Below, one piece after another: positions 7,879 through 16,788 of a stretch of DNA of 64,000 nucleotides; position 1 is the stretch's first letter, and each line of letters begins with the position of its first letter. Position numbers and translations under genes: made by a program. This stretch comes from Nitrobacter sp035546855 (GTDB lineage: Bacteria; Pseudomonadota; Alphaproteobacteria; Rhizobiales; Xanthobacteraceae). A model generated the notes under the pieces. The model saw nothing but the letters and a program-made list of their open reading frames with translations. It searched no databases and had not been told where the DNA came from. The DNA lies in the NCBI GenBank assembly GCA_035546855.1, contig DASZVY010000029.1, positions 1 through 64,000 on the forward strand, written 5' to 3'.

Positions 7879-9243
7879 TTGCCTGTCCGCACCATCACCG
7901 AACCCGCCCGCCAGATTCCGCTCTATGGCGAATACGACGTCGCCGTGCTGGGCGGCGGACCGGCCGGCATCGCCGCCGCCGCGGCGGCGGCGCGCGCGGG
8001 CCGCAGGACATTGCTGATCGAGCGCTACGGTTTTCTCGGCGGCATGGGCACGGCAGCCGGGGTCACCAATTTCTGCGGGCTCCATGCGAATGTCTTTGGC
8101 GAACATCGCCGCGTGGTGCAGGGCATCGCCTCCGACCTGCTCGGCCGCATCGATCGCCTCGGCGGCCTCAATGCCCCGCACCTGATCCTCGGCAAGATCT
8201 TTGCGCAGGCCTACGACACCGCCGCCTACAAGATCGCCGCCGACGACCTGCTCGCCGCGCATAAGGCCGACATTCTTTTTCATGCCCTCGGCGCCGGCGT
8301 CGTCATGGCGCGGCCCGGCCATATCGACGCGCTGCTGGTGGAGACCAAGGCCGGGCGGCAGGCCGTCGTCGCCGGCATCTTCATCGACTGCTCCGGCGAC
8401 GGCGACCTCGCCGCCTGGGCCGGCGCGCCCTGCGAGGTCGGCGACAACGCCGGGAGCATGCTCTACCCCTCCATGATGTTCCGCCTCAACGGCATCGATC
8501 CCGACAAGGCCGGCGACGCCTGGCGCACCATCCCGGCGCTGATGGAGCAGGCCGAGAAGAGCGGCACGCACACGTTTCCGCGCAAGGGCGCGATCGTGCG
8601 GCCGCAAAAATCCGGCATCGAGTGGCGGGTGAACTTCACCCAGTTGAAACGCGACGACGGCGCCGCGATCAACGGGCTCGAGCCAGACGACCTCACCCGC
8701 GGCGAGATCGAGGGACGCCGCCAGGCGGTGGACGCCTTCACGTTCCTGCGCACGGTGCCGGGCTTCGAAAAGTCCTACATCGTCGACCTGCCGCCGCAAC
8801 TCGGCATCCGCGAGACCCGGCGCGTCGCCGGCGGCTACCGGCTCTCCCGTGAAGACGTGCTCGGCTGCGCGTCATTTGAGGATTCCATCGGCGTCAACGG
8901 CTGGCCGCTCGAACAGCATGTGGCCGGCGACGTGACCTTCACCTTCCCGCCGATCCCGGACTCGCGCGGCTTCAACGAACTGCCGTACCGGATGCTGGTG
9001 CCCGAGCGCACCGACAACCTCCTGGTAGCCGGGCGTTGCGCTTCCATGACTCACGAGGGCCAGTCGGCGGCGCGGGTGTCCGGCGCCTGCTTCGCCATGG
9101 GCGAGGCCGCGGGAGCCGCCGCGGCGCTGGCGCTCGGCGGCAACACATCCCCTCGCGACATCGCGACGGACAAGCTACAAGCGATGCTCAGGCAACAGGG
9201 CGCATTCATCGGACGGGATCAACCCGTGCCGGAAGGACTTTAG
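7879..9243 (+). CDS. FAD-dependent oxidoreductase (PF12831-like)
   Basis: A 454-residue flavoprotein with a Rossmann dinucleotide motif LGGGPAG (24-30), the family-specific GFLGGMGTAAGVTNFCG block just after it and a C-terminal FAD-binding end (LVAGRCASMTHEGQSAARVSGACFAMGEAAG region, near 375-410). Such proteins are annotated only as FAD-dependent oxidoreductases; the true reaction is unknown. The frame opens with TTG at 7879 after AAGGGAA; no ATG precedes the conserved part. An ABC importer follows 14 bases after its stop, and a LysR gene is divergent, which suggests oxidation of an imported small molecule in the cytoplasm. Confidence 0.75.
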   Translation: MPVRTITEPARQIPLYGEYDVAVLGGGPAGIAAAAAAARAGRRTLLIERYGFLGGMGTAAGVTNFCGLHANVFGEHRRVVQGIASDLLGRIDRLGGLNAPHLILGKIFAQAYDTAAYKIAADDLLAAHKADILFHALGAGVVMARPGHIDALLVETKAGRQAVVAGIFIDCSGDGDLAAWAGAPCEVGDNAGSMLYPSMMFRLNGIDPDKAGDAWRTIPALMEQAEKSGTHTFPRKGAIVRPQKSGIEWRVNFTQLKRDDGAAINGLEPDDLTRGEIEGRRQAVDAFTFLRTVPGFEKSYIVDLPPQLGIRETRRVAGGYRLSREDVLGCASFEDSIGVNGWPLEQHVAGDVTFTFPPIPDSRGFNELPYRMLVPERTDNLLVAGRCASMTHEGQSAARVSGACFAMGEAAGAAAALALGGNTSPRDIATDKLQAMLRQQGAFIGRDQPVPEGL

Positions 9244-9257
9244 GGACGGAGGACCTG

Positions 9258-10301
9258 ATGAAGCAGCGGCACCAGCCCGCGACTGCGCGGCGGATTTTCA
9301 TCAAGCAGATTGGCGGCGCATGCGTCGCGTTCGCGCTTCTGGCGCTGCCGACGCGAGGTCACGGCGAGGACCTGCTCAAGGCCAGGATCGGCGTGCTCCG
9401 ATTGTCGTCGTCGGCGCCGGTGTTCATCGCGCTCGACAAGGGTTACTTCAGGGATGCCGGCGTCGACGTCGACTTGAAGTTCTTCGACGCGGCGCAGCCG
9501 ATCGCGGTGGCCACCACATCGGGCGACGTCGATTTCGGCGTGACCGCCTTTACGGCGGGCCTCTACAACCTCGCCGGCAAAGGCACGTTGAAGGTGATCG
9601 GCGGCATGAGCCGCGAGAAAGCAGGGTTTCCGCTGATCGGCTACTTCGCCAGCAACAACGCCTATGCCGCCGGCCTCAAGACGCCGAAGGATCTTGCCGG
9701 CAAGCGCGTGGCGGTGACGCAGGTCGGCTCGAGCTTCCACTATTCGCTGGGCCTTCTTGCCGACAAGTATCACTTCAAGCTCAGCAGCATCAAGGTGCTG
9801 CCGATGCAGTCGCTGTCGAACGCTGCCGCCGCGCTGAAAGGGGAAACGGTGGATGCGGCGCTGCTGCCGGTGTCCACCGCGCGCAAGCTGATGGATTCAA
9901 ACGGCGCGAAGCTGCTCGGCTGGGTCGGCGACGAAACGCCGTGGCAGCTCGGCGCGGTGTTCGCGTCCACCAAGACCGTTGCGAACAAAGCGCTGGTGAC
10001 GAAGGTGCTGGCCGCGCTCACCCGCGCCGACAAGGAATATCACGACGTGATCCTCGCGCACTTCAAGGACGGCAGAGCGCCGGTCACCGATGCGACAAAA
10101 CCGCTGCTCGCGATCATCGCCAAATACACCAATGGCACGGTCGAGCAGGTCGCCGGCAACTGCGCCTATATCGATCCCGACGGCAAGCTCGACGTGAAGA
10201 ACGTCGCCAACCAGATCGAATGGCTGCAGGCGCAGGGTTTTGTCGACAAGGGTTTTGGCGCCGGCGACATCATCGCCAACGACTATGTGAAGGCCGATTG
10301 A
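9258..10301 (+). CDS. ABC transporter substrate-binding protein, NitT/TauT (SsuA-like) type
   Basis: A 347-residue periplasmic binding protein of the nitrate/sulfonate/taurine type (NMT1-like fold; RIGVLRLSSSAPVFIALDKGYF at the mature N-terminus). The signal peptide has a twin-arginine pattern, ARRIFIKQ, followed by a hydrophobic stretch and a cleavage region near RGHGED, so export through Tat is possible. The ATG at 9258 follows GGACGGAGGA. Its TGA shares a base with the ATG of the ATPase gene. The ligand cannot be read from sequence; family members bind sulfonates, nitrate, pyrimidine precursors or aromatics. Confidence 0.85.
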   Translation: MKQRHQPATARRIFIKQIGGACVAFALLALPTRGHGEDLLKARIGVLRLSSSAPVFIALDKGYFRDAGVDVDLKFFDAAQPIAVATTSGDVDFGVTAFTAGLYNLAGKGTLKVIGGMSREKAGFPLIGYFASNNAYAAGLKTPKDLAGKRVAVTQVGSSFHYSLGLLADKYHFKLSSIKVLPMQSLSNAAAALKGETVDAALLPVSTARKLMDSNGAKLLGWVGDETPWQLGAVFASTKTVANKALVTKVLAALTRADKEYHDVILAHFKDGRAPVTDATKPLLAIIAKYTNGTVEQVAGNCAYIDPDGKLDVKNVANQIEWLQAQGFVDKGFGAGDIIANDYVKAD

Positions 10302-11074
10302 TGGACCTGATCGCCCGCAACATCAGTCACCGGTTCGGCGAGCTCGACGTCCTCAGCGACGTGAGTTTTACCATCGGCGCGGGCGAGGTGGTCGCCATCG
10401 TCGGCCCTTCCGGCTGCGGCAAGAGCACCCTGCTCTCCATTCTCGGCGGACTGCTGCAGCCAAGCGAGGGCCGCGCCGAACTGCGCGGCGAAGCGCCTGC
10501 GGGAAGCCTCAATCCGCTGACCTTCGTGTTTCAGGACTTTGCGCTGCTGCCCTGGAACACGGTCGGCGAGAACGTCGCCTTTCCGCTGCTGCATACGTCG
10601 CTGTCCGTAAGCGAGCGTGACGCGATCGTTGCCGATGCCCTGCGCCGCACCGGCCTGATCGACTTCCGCGCCGCCTATCCGAAGCAACTGTCCGGCGGCA
10701 TGCGTCAGCGCGTCGGTATCGCCCGCGCCATCGCGGTACGCCCCGCGATCCTGCTGATGGACGAGCCGCTGTCGGCGCTGGACTCGCAGACGCGCGAACT
10801 GCTGATGGAGGACTTCATCGGCCTGCTCGCCGACGGCGCCATGGGCGCGGCCTATGTCACGCACAATCTCGAGGAAGCCGTCCGCCTCGCCGACCGCATC
10901 GTGGTGCTGTCGCGGCGGCCCGGACGCATCCGCGAGGTCGTCACCCCGCCGCTCGGCCGCGCCGCGCGCGGGGATAGCCATGCGCGCGAGCAGTTACTCG
11001 CGATGCAGGGCGAGTTATGGTCGCTGATCCGCGGCGAGGCCATCGACGCCGAGCGCGAGGTCCAGCATGCTTGA
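10301..11074 (+). CDS. ABC transporter ATP-binding protein, NitT/TauT type
   Basis: The 257-residue ATPase of the importer. It has Walker A GPSGCGKST (35-43), the Q-loop in FVFQDFALLPW, the ABC signature LSGGMRQR near 131, Walker B ILLMDEP near 150 and the H-loop in YVTHNLEEA. The start codon overlaps the preceding stop (TGATG) and its end overlaps the permease gene by 8 bases, so the three subunits are translationally coupled. A longer frame upstream is only the shadow of the binding-protein gene. Confidence 0.9.
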   Translation: MDLIARNISHRFGELDVLSDVSFTIGAGEVVAIVGPSGCGKSTLLSILGGLLQPSEGRAELRGEAPAGSLNPLTFVFQDFALLPWNTVGENVAFPLLHTSLSVSERDAIVADALRRTGLIDFRAAYPKQLSGGMRQRVGIARAIAVRPAILLMDEPLSALDSQTRELLMEDFIGLLADGAMGAAYVTHNLEEAVRLADRIVVLSRRPGRIREVVTPPLGRAARGDSHAREQLLAMQGELWSLIRGEAIDAEREVQHA

Positions 11075-11936
11075 CCAGCCGACCGCCGGATCCGCCCCCT
11101 CCCAGCCGGCGCGCGTGGCTGCCACAGGTTCGCCACAACGCGGAACCGACCCTGGAATCCGGCCCGTGCGCTTCCGCGGCGGCGGATTCGCCCCCCGCTC
11201 CGGACGGCATTCGGGCTGGGTTGCGATGCTCGTCGTTCTCGTGCTCTGGCAGATCGCCGGAAGCGCCAATCTGATCAATCCGCTGTTCCTGCCGAGTCCG
11301 TTGGCGATCGCGCGCGCCACCTGGAAGCTCATGATGTCGGGTGATCTCTGGCGTCATCTCGCGTGGTCCACGATGCGGATCGGCAGCGGCTGGCTGATCG
11401 GCACGATCGCCGGCGTCATCGTCGGTTTCGCCATCGGCTTGTCGAGTGTCGCGCGTGGTGTCGGCATGACATTCATCTCGGCGCTGTTTCCGATTCCGAA
11501 GATTGCGCTGCTGCCGCTCTTGATCCTCTGGCTCGGCATCGGCGAAGAACCGAAGATCGCAACGATTGCGCTCGGCGTGTTCTTCTCGACGGGGATTTCC
11601 GTCTATAGCGGCGTGGACGCGGTGCCGCGCAACCTGATCCGGATGGCGCAAAGCTTCAACGTGCCGTTTGCCACCATCATCCGCCGCGTGATCTGGCCCG
11701 GCGCGCTGCCCTCGATCCTCGCCGGCTTCCGCATCACCGCGTCGATCGCGTTGCTGCTGGTGGTCAGCGCCGAGATGATCGGCGCGCAATACGGCATCGG
11801 CGCCTTCGTGCTGCAAGCCGGCAACCTGATGCAGACCGACCAGTTGCTCGCCGGCGTCGTGATCCTCTCGGTGTTCGGTCTGTTGATCGGCTGGCTGCTG
11901 AGCCTGCTGGAAAGGCGCCTGCTGCACTGGCGCTGA
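11067..11936 (+). CDS. ABC transporter permease, NitT/TauT (SsuC-like) type
   Basis: A 289-residue inner-membrane subunit with about six hydrophobic segments from residue 50 on. The cytoplasmic coupling loop (EAA-like) reads RMAQSFNVPFATIIRRVIWPGALPSI, close to that of SsuC/TauC permeases. The first 45 residues are polar and proline-rich, longer than usual. It completes a one-permease importer, which would work as a homodimer with two copies of the ATPase. It ends 25 bases before the 3' end of the tRNA gene on the other strand. Confidence 0.88.
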   Translation: MLDQPTAGSAPSQPARVAATGSPQRGTDPGIRPVRFRGGGFAPRSGRHSGWVAMLVVLVLWQIAGSANLINPLFLPSPLAIARATWKLMMSGDLWRHLAWSTMRIGSGWLIGTIAGVIVGFAIGLSSVARGVGMTFISALFPIPKIALLPLLILWLGIGEEPKIATIALGVFFSTGISVYSGVDAVPRNLIRMAQSFNVPFATIIRRVIWPGALPSILAGFRITASIALLLVVSAEMIGAQYGIGAFVLQAGNLMQTDQLLAGVVILSVFGLLIGWLLSLLERRLLHWR

Positions 11937-11961
11937 CGCCGCGCACGGGCCGGCGAAAAGC

Positions 11962-12038
11962 TGGCGATCCCGGGAAGACTCGAACTTCCGACCTACGGTT
12001 TAGGAAACCGTCGCTCTATCCGGCTGAGCTACGGGACC
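11962..12038 (-). tRNA. tRNA-Arg (anticodon CCT)
   Basis: The minus strand folds as a full cloverleaf of 77 bases: acceptor GGTCCCG pairs with CGGGATC, the anticodon stem ACGGT/ACCGT encloses the loop TTCCTAA, and the T-arm contains GTTCGAGTC. The anticodon CCT reads AGG, a rare arginine codon in a GC-rich genome. The CCA end is encoded (11962-11964). No duplicate of its 3' end was noticed nearby, so nothing suggests use as an integration site. Confidence 0.95.
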
Positions 12039-12352
12039 GGATGCCACATGCGGCGTATGCAATGGCAAGCTCATACCAGAGCAGCTAGGTTCTCGCTACC
12101 CCTGCGACGTGCCGCAAACCGCCTGAGGATCGATCCGCGTCATTCGGCCGAGGAACGCCTCGAACAAAGCATCCGATGCGACCGGCGCCAGCGATGCAGA
12201 TCGGTGGCCGAGCCGCCGTCATTCATCCCGCAGTCATTTTCGCTTCGATAGCAGAGGGAGCCTTCAATGCCCACCGCCGCCCGCGGTGCCTTGTGACCGT
12301 CATCCGGCAACGCTATCTTTCGCATCGGGCGGGTGCACAACAGGAGATGATC
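12039..12352. other. Intergenic stretch without a recognised gene
   Basis: These 314 bases separate the tRNA gene from the YidB-like gene. Only short open frames occur (one runs in frame into the downstream gene without a ribosome-binding site). They should hold the promoters of both neighbours, but no convincing -35/-10 pair was found. Confidence 0.5.
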
Positions 12353-12931
12353 ATGGGTTTGCTCGACGTCCTCAACGGCATGCAGAATGGCCCTCGCGGT
12401 CCCAGCGATCCCAATGCGACAAGCAGCGGCGGCGGCATGTCGCCGATAACCATGGCGATCCTCGCGGTGCTGGGCTACAAGGCGTTGAAACACTTCACCG
12501 GTTCTCAATCGGGCGCGAGCTCTTCGGCGCCGTCCGCTCCCGCGCCCGGCGGCTCCGTGACCGCGGATGCGCCCGGCGGCGCCGGCGGTCTCGGCGACCT
12601 GCTCAAGGGCGGACTTGGCGGCCTGCTCGCGGGCGGTGCCGCGGGCAGCATTCTCAGCGGCGGCCTCGGTGATCTGCTCAATCAGCTTCAGCAGGGTGGC
12701 CACAGCGAAACCGCGAACTCCTGGGTCGGCAATGGTCCGAACAAGCAGATTGCGCCGGGCGATCTCGCCAACGCGCTTGGCGCCGATCAGATCAACTCGC
12801 TGACGTCGCAGACCGGGCTGTCGCGCGACGAACTGCTGGCAGGACTCAGTCAACACTTGCCCGAGGTGATCAACCATCTGACGCCGGAGGGACGCCTGCC
12901 GACCGAAAGCGAGCTATCGCGTCTGCTCTAA
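12353..12931 (+). CDS. YidB-like protein (DUF937)
   Basis: A 192-residue protein of the YidB/DUF937 family, whose function is unknown. It starts MGLLDVLNGM, has a glycine/alanine-rich middle (about 60-110, GLGGLLAGGAAGSILSGGLG) that looks like a flexible or membrane-associating region, and ends with the conserved block NSWVGNGPNKQI...LSRDELLAGLSQHLPEVINHLTPEGRLPT. The ATG at 12353 follows AGGAG; the open frame continues upstream to 12176 without a start signal. A GlsB/YeaQ-like membrane protein follows on the same strand. Confidence 0.8.
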   Translation: MGLLDVLNGMQNGPRGPSDPNATSSGGGMSPITMAILAVLGYKALKHFTGSQSGASSSAPSAPAPGGSVTADAPGGAGGLGDLLKGGLGGLLAGGAAGSILSGGLGDLLNQLQQGGHSETANSWVGNGPNKQIAPGDLANALGADQINSLTSQTGLSRDELLAGLSQHLPEVINHLTPEGRLPTESELSRLL

Positions 12932-13024
12932 CACGCCACGATCCGCTCGCGCGACCGACCCTTCTCCGGTCGCGCGCGGGATGCTTCATTCAACATCGCA
13001 GCTATTTTGAAGAGGGTATTCGTC

Positions 13025-13303
13025 ATGAGCGGCATTCTCTGGATCATCATCGTCGGCTTCGTTGCGGGAATCATCGCGCGAATCCTGTCGCCGGGACCGA
13101 ACAATCCGAGCGGCTTCATCCTCACCACGATCCTCGGCATCGCCGGCGCATTTCTCGCGACCTGGGTCGGTCAAGCGATTGGTCACTACGGTCCCAATCA
13201 GGGCGCGGGCTTCATCACGGCGACGATCGGCGCATTGGTCGTGCTGTTCATCTGGAATCGGCTGGTCGCGGCTCGCGTGATTCCGGACATCGGATCCAAA
13301 TGA
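13025..13303 (+). CDS. GlsB/YeaQ/YmgE-family small membrane protein
   Basis: A 92-residue protein with three hydrophobic segments (WIIIVGFVAGIIARI, FILTTILGIAGAFLATWVG, FITATIGALVVLFIW), the size and layout of the transglycosylase-associated/YeaQ family. Members are often induced by stress, but no biochemical role is established. The ATG at 13025 follows GAGGG; an ATG six codons earlier is less well placed. It may be co-transcribed with the YidB-like gene 93 bases upstream. Confidence 0.85.
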   Translation: MSGILWIIIVGFVAGIIARILSPGPNNPSGFILTTILGIAGAFLATWVGQAIGHYGPNQGAGFITATIGALVVLFIWNRLVAARVIPDIGSK

Positions 13304-13346
13304 CCGGAACGCCCGGAGGGGCAGGTGATGCCTCTCCGGAAATCCT

Positions 13347-14126
13347 TCAGCCGAGGTGCATTCCTGCATCCATGCGGACGACTTCGCCGGTCATGTGGCC
13401 CGACGGCGGCGAGGCGAGGAAGCACACGAGCTGCGCAATGTCATCCGCCGTTGAGGCCCGCCTGAGCGCGACCTTCGCGATCACGCTGTCACGGACCTTC
13501 GCCGCGGCTTCCGCGCCTCGCCCCTTGGTGAACCAGGGCGTATCGATATAGCCCGGACACACCGTATTGACGCGGATCAGCGGCGCCAGCGCGCGCGCCA
13601 GCGACAGCGTCATGGTGTTCAGCGCGCCCTTGCTCGCAGCGTAGGCGATTGACGAGCCGCCGCCGCTGATCCCCGCGATGGATGACGTATTGACCACCGC
13701 GGATGCACGTCCGGACGCCTTCGCGCCGGCCTCAAGCAGCGAGCGCGCCGCCCGCACCATCTGATAGGGACCGATGGTGTTGACCGCATAGATTCGCTGA
13801 AAATCCTCCGCCGACAGGCCGTCGAGATCGCCGTGCGGCACATGCTTGGTGGTGCCGGCATTGTTGATCAGCGCATCGAGCCGGCCCCACGGCGCGGCGG
13901 CGGCGACGATCGCCCTGCAATCCTCGTCGCGCGCAACGTCACCCTGAACCACGACGATGTCGCCGCCGGCTTTGCGGCAGAGATCGGCGGTTTCCTCCGC
14001 CTCTTTCTTGCTGGACGCGTAGTTGATGACAATGCGCGCCCCGTCCTTCGCGAGGATCGCGGCCGTTGCAGCTCCGAGGCCCGATGCCGATCCCGTCACA
14101 ATCACGCACATACCGTCCCTGGACAT
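13347..14126 (-). CDS. Short-chain dehydrogenase/reductase (FabG-like)
   Basis: A 259-residue SDR with the cofactor motif TGSASGLG (11-18), NNAG (88-91) and the catalytic set Ser149, Tyr162, Lys166 (YAASK). The C-terminal PGYIDTPWF is also typical. The ATG at 14126 follows AAAGGAAAG. It probably oxidises a 3-hydroxyacyl-CoA or related alcohol, because it is divergent from two acyl-CoA dehydrogenase genes and an enoyl-CoA hydratase gene with a palindrome between (14214-14226); a role in fatty-acid synthesis is less likely here. Confidence 0.82.
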   Translation of the reverse strand: MSRDGMCVIVTGSASGLGAATAAILAKDGARIVINYASSKKEAEETADLCRKAGGDIVVVQGDVARDEDCRAIVAAAAPWGRLDALINNAGTTKHVPHGDLDGLSAEDFQRIYAVNTIGPYQMVRAARSLLEAGAKASGRASAVVNTSSIAGISGGGSSIAYAASKGALNTMTLSLARALAPLIRVNTVCPGYIDTPWFTKGRGAEAAAKVRDSVIAKVALRRASTADDIAQLVCFLASPPSGHMTGEVVRMDAGMHLG

Positions 14127-14213
14127 CTGTCTTTCCTTTGTTCTTGACCGTTTGGCCTCGCCGGAGAACCGCTTAGCATATCGAAGGGCTGTCAGGCATC
14201 AGGTTGGCGAAAG

Positions 14214-14226
14214 TCCGCTAAGCGGA
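14214..14226. promoter_or_regulatory. Palindrome TCCGC-TAA-GCGGA in a divergent promoter region
   Basis: A 13-bp dyad lies 88 bases upstream of the SDR gene and 177 bases upstream of the acyl-CoA dehydrogenase gene. A near-identical dyad (TTCCGC-AAA-GCGGAA, 21704-21718) lies upstream of the other acyl-CoA operon. Similar dyads are used by IclR-type regulators; the regulator itself is not in the window. Confidence 0.45.
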
Positions 14227-14402
14227 ATAAATTATCCCGTCCGTTGCGGCAATCGGAGCCGCATGAGCCGTCCGCAGGCGGCCCTGCGGACATCGCCGCT
14301 TGTCATGGCCACGGCTTTTCCCCATCATGGCGGCAACAAATAGCGATGCCGTATCCGGCGATTGCCCCGGATGCGGCGCATGGTCCTGAAGTGAGGAGCG
14401 CC

Positions 14403-15470
14403 GTGGCGGAGAGTGATAACATCGTTGCCGAAACCGCGGAGAAAATCTTCGCCGATCTTGCCGACGCCCAAACCATCAACCGCGACAAGCAGGGCAACTG
14501 GAAAGCGCCGCTGTGGACTGCGCTCACCGAAGCCGGTCTGCCGCTGTCGTGGGTGCCGGAGGATTGCAACGGCTCCGGCGCGAGTCTCGCCGACGGCTTC
14601 AGCGTTCTGAGTTCGGCGGGGCGCTTCGCCGTCGCGGTGCCGCTCGCCGAAACCATGCTGGCGGGATGGCTGCTGGCGCAAGCCAAGATCCCTTCACCCG
14701 AAGGCCCGATGACCGTGGCTCCGGCCGGACCGCGCGACAGCATCAAGCTCACCGCCGACGGCACGCTGACGGGTCGCGCGCGCGGCATTCCCTTCGCCAG
14801 GGAGGCCGCTCACCTCGCGGTGCTGGCCACCGGCGGCAACGGGGCCGTCTCCATCGCATTGGTCGACGCGACGTCCTGCCGGATCGAGACCGGCCTCAAT
14901 CTCGGCAGTGATAGCAGCAACACGGTGACGTTCGAGAATGTGAAGCCCGTCGCGCTCAAGCCGGCGCCGCAGGGGATCGACCAAACCGCGCTGCTGCTGA
15001 TGGGTTGCGTGGCACGAAGCCTGCAGATCGCCGGCGCGCTGGAATCGATGCTCGATATTTCCGTCCGCTATTCCAACGAGCGCGTCGCTTTCGAGAAGAA
15101 GATTTCGAAATTCCAGGCCGTCCAGCACAACCTCGCGAAGCTCGCGGGCGAAACCGCGGCGGCGATGGCGGCTGCGACGTCGGCGGCGGATACCATCGTC
15201 AACGCCGCTGCGTTCGACGATGCGGTGTTCCTCGAAGCGGCATCCGCCAAAATCCGCTGCGCGGAGGCCGCCGAGAAAGGCGCAGCCATCGCGCACCAGG
15301 TACATGGCGCAATCGGCTTCACCATCGAGCACATCCTGCATCGCTACACCTTGCGGGCGCTCGCCTGGCGCGACGATTTCGGCAACGAAAGCCATTGGGC
15401 GGTCGAGCTCGGCAAGATGGTCGCCGCGCGCGGGGCCGATGAATTGTGGCCGCTGGTCGCATCCCGCTAG
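14403..15470 (+). CDS. Acyl-CoA dehydrogenase family protein (subunit 1)
   Basis: A 355-residue flavoprotein of the acyl-CoA dehydrogenase fold, shorter and more divergent than its neighbour. The C-terminal domain has the helix SNERVAFEKKISKFQAVQHNLA and the conserved QVHGAIGFTIEH. The GTG at 14403 follows GAGGAG; an ATG at 14346 is in frame but has no such signal. It is followed after 28 bases by a second dehydrogenase gene. Adjacent unequal dehydrogenase genes of this kind often encode a heteromeric enzyme acting on bulky (for example steroid side-chain or alicyclic) acyl-CoAs; the substrate here is not known. Confidence 0.78.
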   Translation: MAESDNIVAETAEKIFADLADAQTINRDKQGNWKAPLWTALTEAGLPLSWVPEDCNGSGASLADGFSVLSSAGRFAVAVPLAETMLAGWLLAQAKIPSPEGPMTVAPAGPRDSIKLTADGTLTGRARGIPFAREAAHLAVLATGGNGAVSIALVDATSCRIETGLNLGSDSSNTVTFENVKPVALKPAPQGIDQTALLLMGCVARSLQIAGALESMLDISVRYSNERVAFEKKISKFQAVQHNLAKLAGETAAAMAAATSAADTIVNAAAFDDAVFLEAASAKIRCAEAAEKGAAIAHQVHGAIGFTIEHILHRYTLRALAWRDDFGNESHWAVELGKMVAARGADELWPLVASR

Positions 15471-15498
15471 AAGCAAGACGTTCAAGAGGAAGCGAGCC

Positions 15499-16659
15499 AT
15501 GACCGCAGCCCTTCGTTTCGACCCGATCCGTCTGCCGCCCGAATGCGTCAAGCTGCGCGAGGAAGTGCGCGCGTTTCTCGCCGAGGAGATCGCGGCCGGC
15601 ACTTTCGATCCGCACCGGCCCAAGCGCGAAGATGCCGACGCGCGGGAATTCAGCCGTCGTGTCGGCGCCAAGGGCTGGCTCGGCATGACCTGGCCGAAGA
15701 AATATGGCGGCCAGGAACGCACCTTCCTCGAACGCTATGTAGTGACCGAGGAAATGCGCGTCGCCAACGCGCCGACCCGCCGCTTCTTCGTGGCCGATCG
15801 CCAGAGCGGGCCAGTGCTTTTGAAATACGCACCCGAGCACATCAAGATGGATATTCTCCCGCGCATCTGCCGCGGCGAGATCTGCTTCGCCATCGGGATG
15901 AGCGAACCGAACTCCGGCTCCGACCTGTTCGCCGCCAAAACCCGCGCCACCAAGACCGACGGCGGCTGGCTCATCAACGGCACCAAGATCTGGACCTCGT
16001 CGGCGCACATCGCCGATTACATGATCGCGATCTTCCGCACTTCGCCGCCGACCAAGGAAAACCGCAGGCATGGCCTGACCCAGTTCCTGGTCAAGATGAA
16101 GCAGCCCGGCATCCAAGTGAACCCGATCGGCCAGATCACCGGCCAGTTCGAATTCAACGAAGTCGTGTTCACCGATCATTTCATTCCCGACGATCACGTG
16201 CTCGGCGAGATCGACGGCGCCTGGAAGCAAGCGACCTCCGAACTCGCCTACGAGCGCAGCGGCCCGGAGCGCTTTCTCGAGACCTATTACGTGCTCACCG
16301 AGCTGGTCCGCGCCATCGGCAACACCCCCGACACGCGCGCCGCGGAGGGTATCGGCCGGCTGGTGGCGCAACTGCACACCATGCGCCGGATGTCGGTGTC
16401 GGTCGCGGGCATGCTCCAGGCTGGCAAGGAGCCGGTGGTGGAAGCCGCCATCGTCAAGGACATCGGCACCATCTGGGAACAGGCGCTGCCGCATCGTGTC
16501 CGCGATCTCGCCGCGTTTGTCGATGCCGATGTGTCGAACCACGAGACGCTCGACCAGCAGCTCGACTTCGCCACCAAGACCGCGCCGAAGCTGACCATTC
16601 AGGGCGGCACCACCGAAGTCCTGCGCGGCATCATCGCGCGCGGGCTGGGCCTCCGCTAA
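15499..16659 (+). CDS. Acyl-CoA dehydrogenase (subunit 2)
   Basis: A 386-residue acyl-CoA dehydrogenase. The FAD-binding middle contains CFAIGMSEPNSGSDL and GTKIWTSSAHIADY, and the C-terminus has IQGGTTEVLRGIIARGLGL, both family hallmarks. It oxidises an acyl-CoA to the 2,3-enoyl-CoA and passes electrons to ETF. The ATG at 15499 follows AAGAGGAAG. It sits between a second, shorter dehydrogenase and an enoyl-CoA hydratase, one operon for beta-oxidation of an unidentified acid. Confidence 0.87.
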   Translation: MTAALRFDPIRLPPECVKLREEVRAFLAEEIAAGTFDPHRPKREDADAREFSRRVGAKGWLGMTWPKKYGGQERTFLERYVVTEEMRVANAPTRRFFVADRQSGPVLLKYAPEHIKMDILPRICRGEICFAIGMSEPNSGSDLFAAKTRATKTDGGWLINGTKIWTSSAHIADYMIAIFRTSPPTKENRRHGLTQFLVKMKQPGIQVNPIGQITGQFEFNEVVFTDHFIPDDHVLGEIDGAWKQATSELAYERSGPERFLETYYVLTELVRAIGNTPDTRAAEGIGRLVAQLHTMRRMSVSVAGMLQAGKEPVVEAAIVKDIGTIWEQALPHRVRDLAAFVDADVSNHETLDQQLDFATKTAPKLTIQGGTTEVLRGIIARGLGLR

Positions 16660-16681
16660 ACGCGACCACGTTCTCTCTGAT

Positions 16682-16788
16682 CTCTCCCGCGGGAGAGGTC
16701 GGTATTCGAGCGAAGCGGGAATATCGGGCGAGGGGTTGCAGTCGATCGCTAGACCGTATCCCTCGTCCCAACCCTCTCCCCGTGGGAG
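16682..16788. repeat. Extragenic palindromic repeat inside an operon
   Basis: TCTCCCGCGGGAGAGG at the left and CCCTCTCCCCGTGGGAG at the right form two hairpins, with AGCGAAGCGGGAAT between. It belongs to the same style of repeat as those near 950, 33046 and 52740. It separates the dehydrogenase and hydratase genes (179 bases) and could shape mRNA stability or termination there. Confidence 0.55.

Noticed and set aside
9320..10300. Upstream extension of the importer ATPase frame
   Set aside because: This part is the binding-protein gene read in another frame; the ATPase starts at the ATG at 10301 that overlaps the previous stop.
11962..12038. tRNA-Arg as an integration site of a mobile island
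   Set aside because: No repeat of the tRNA end and no integrase gene near it; flanking genes look chromosomal.
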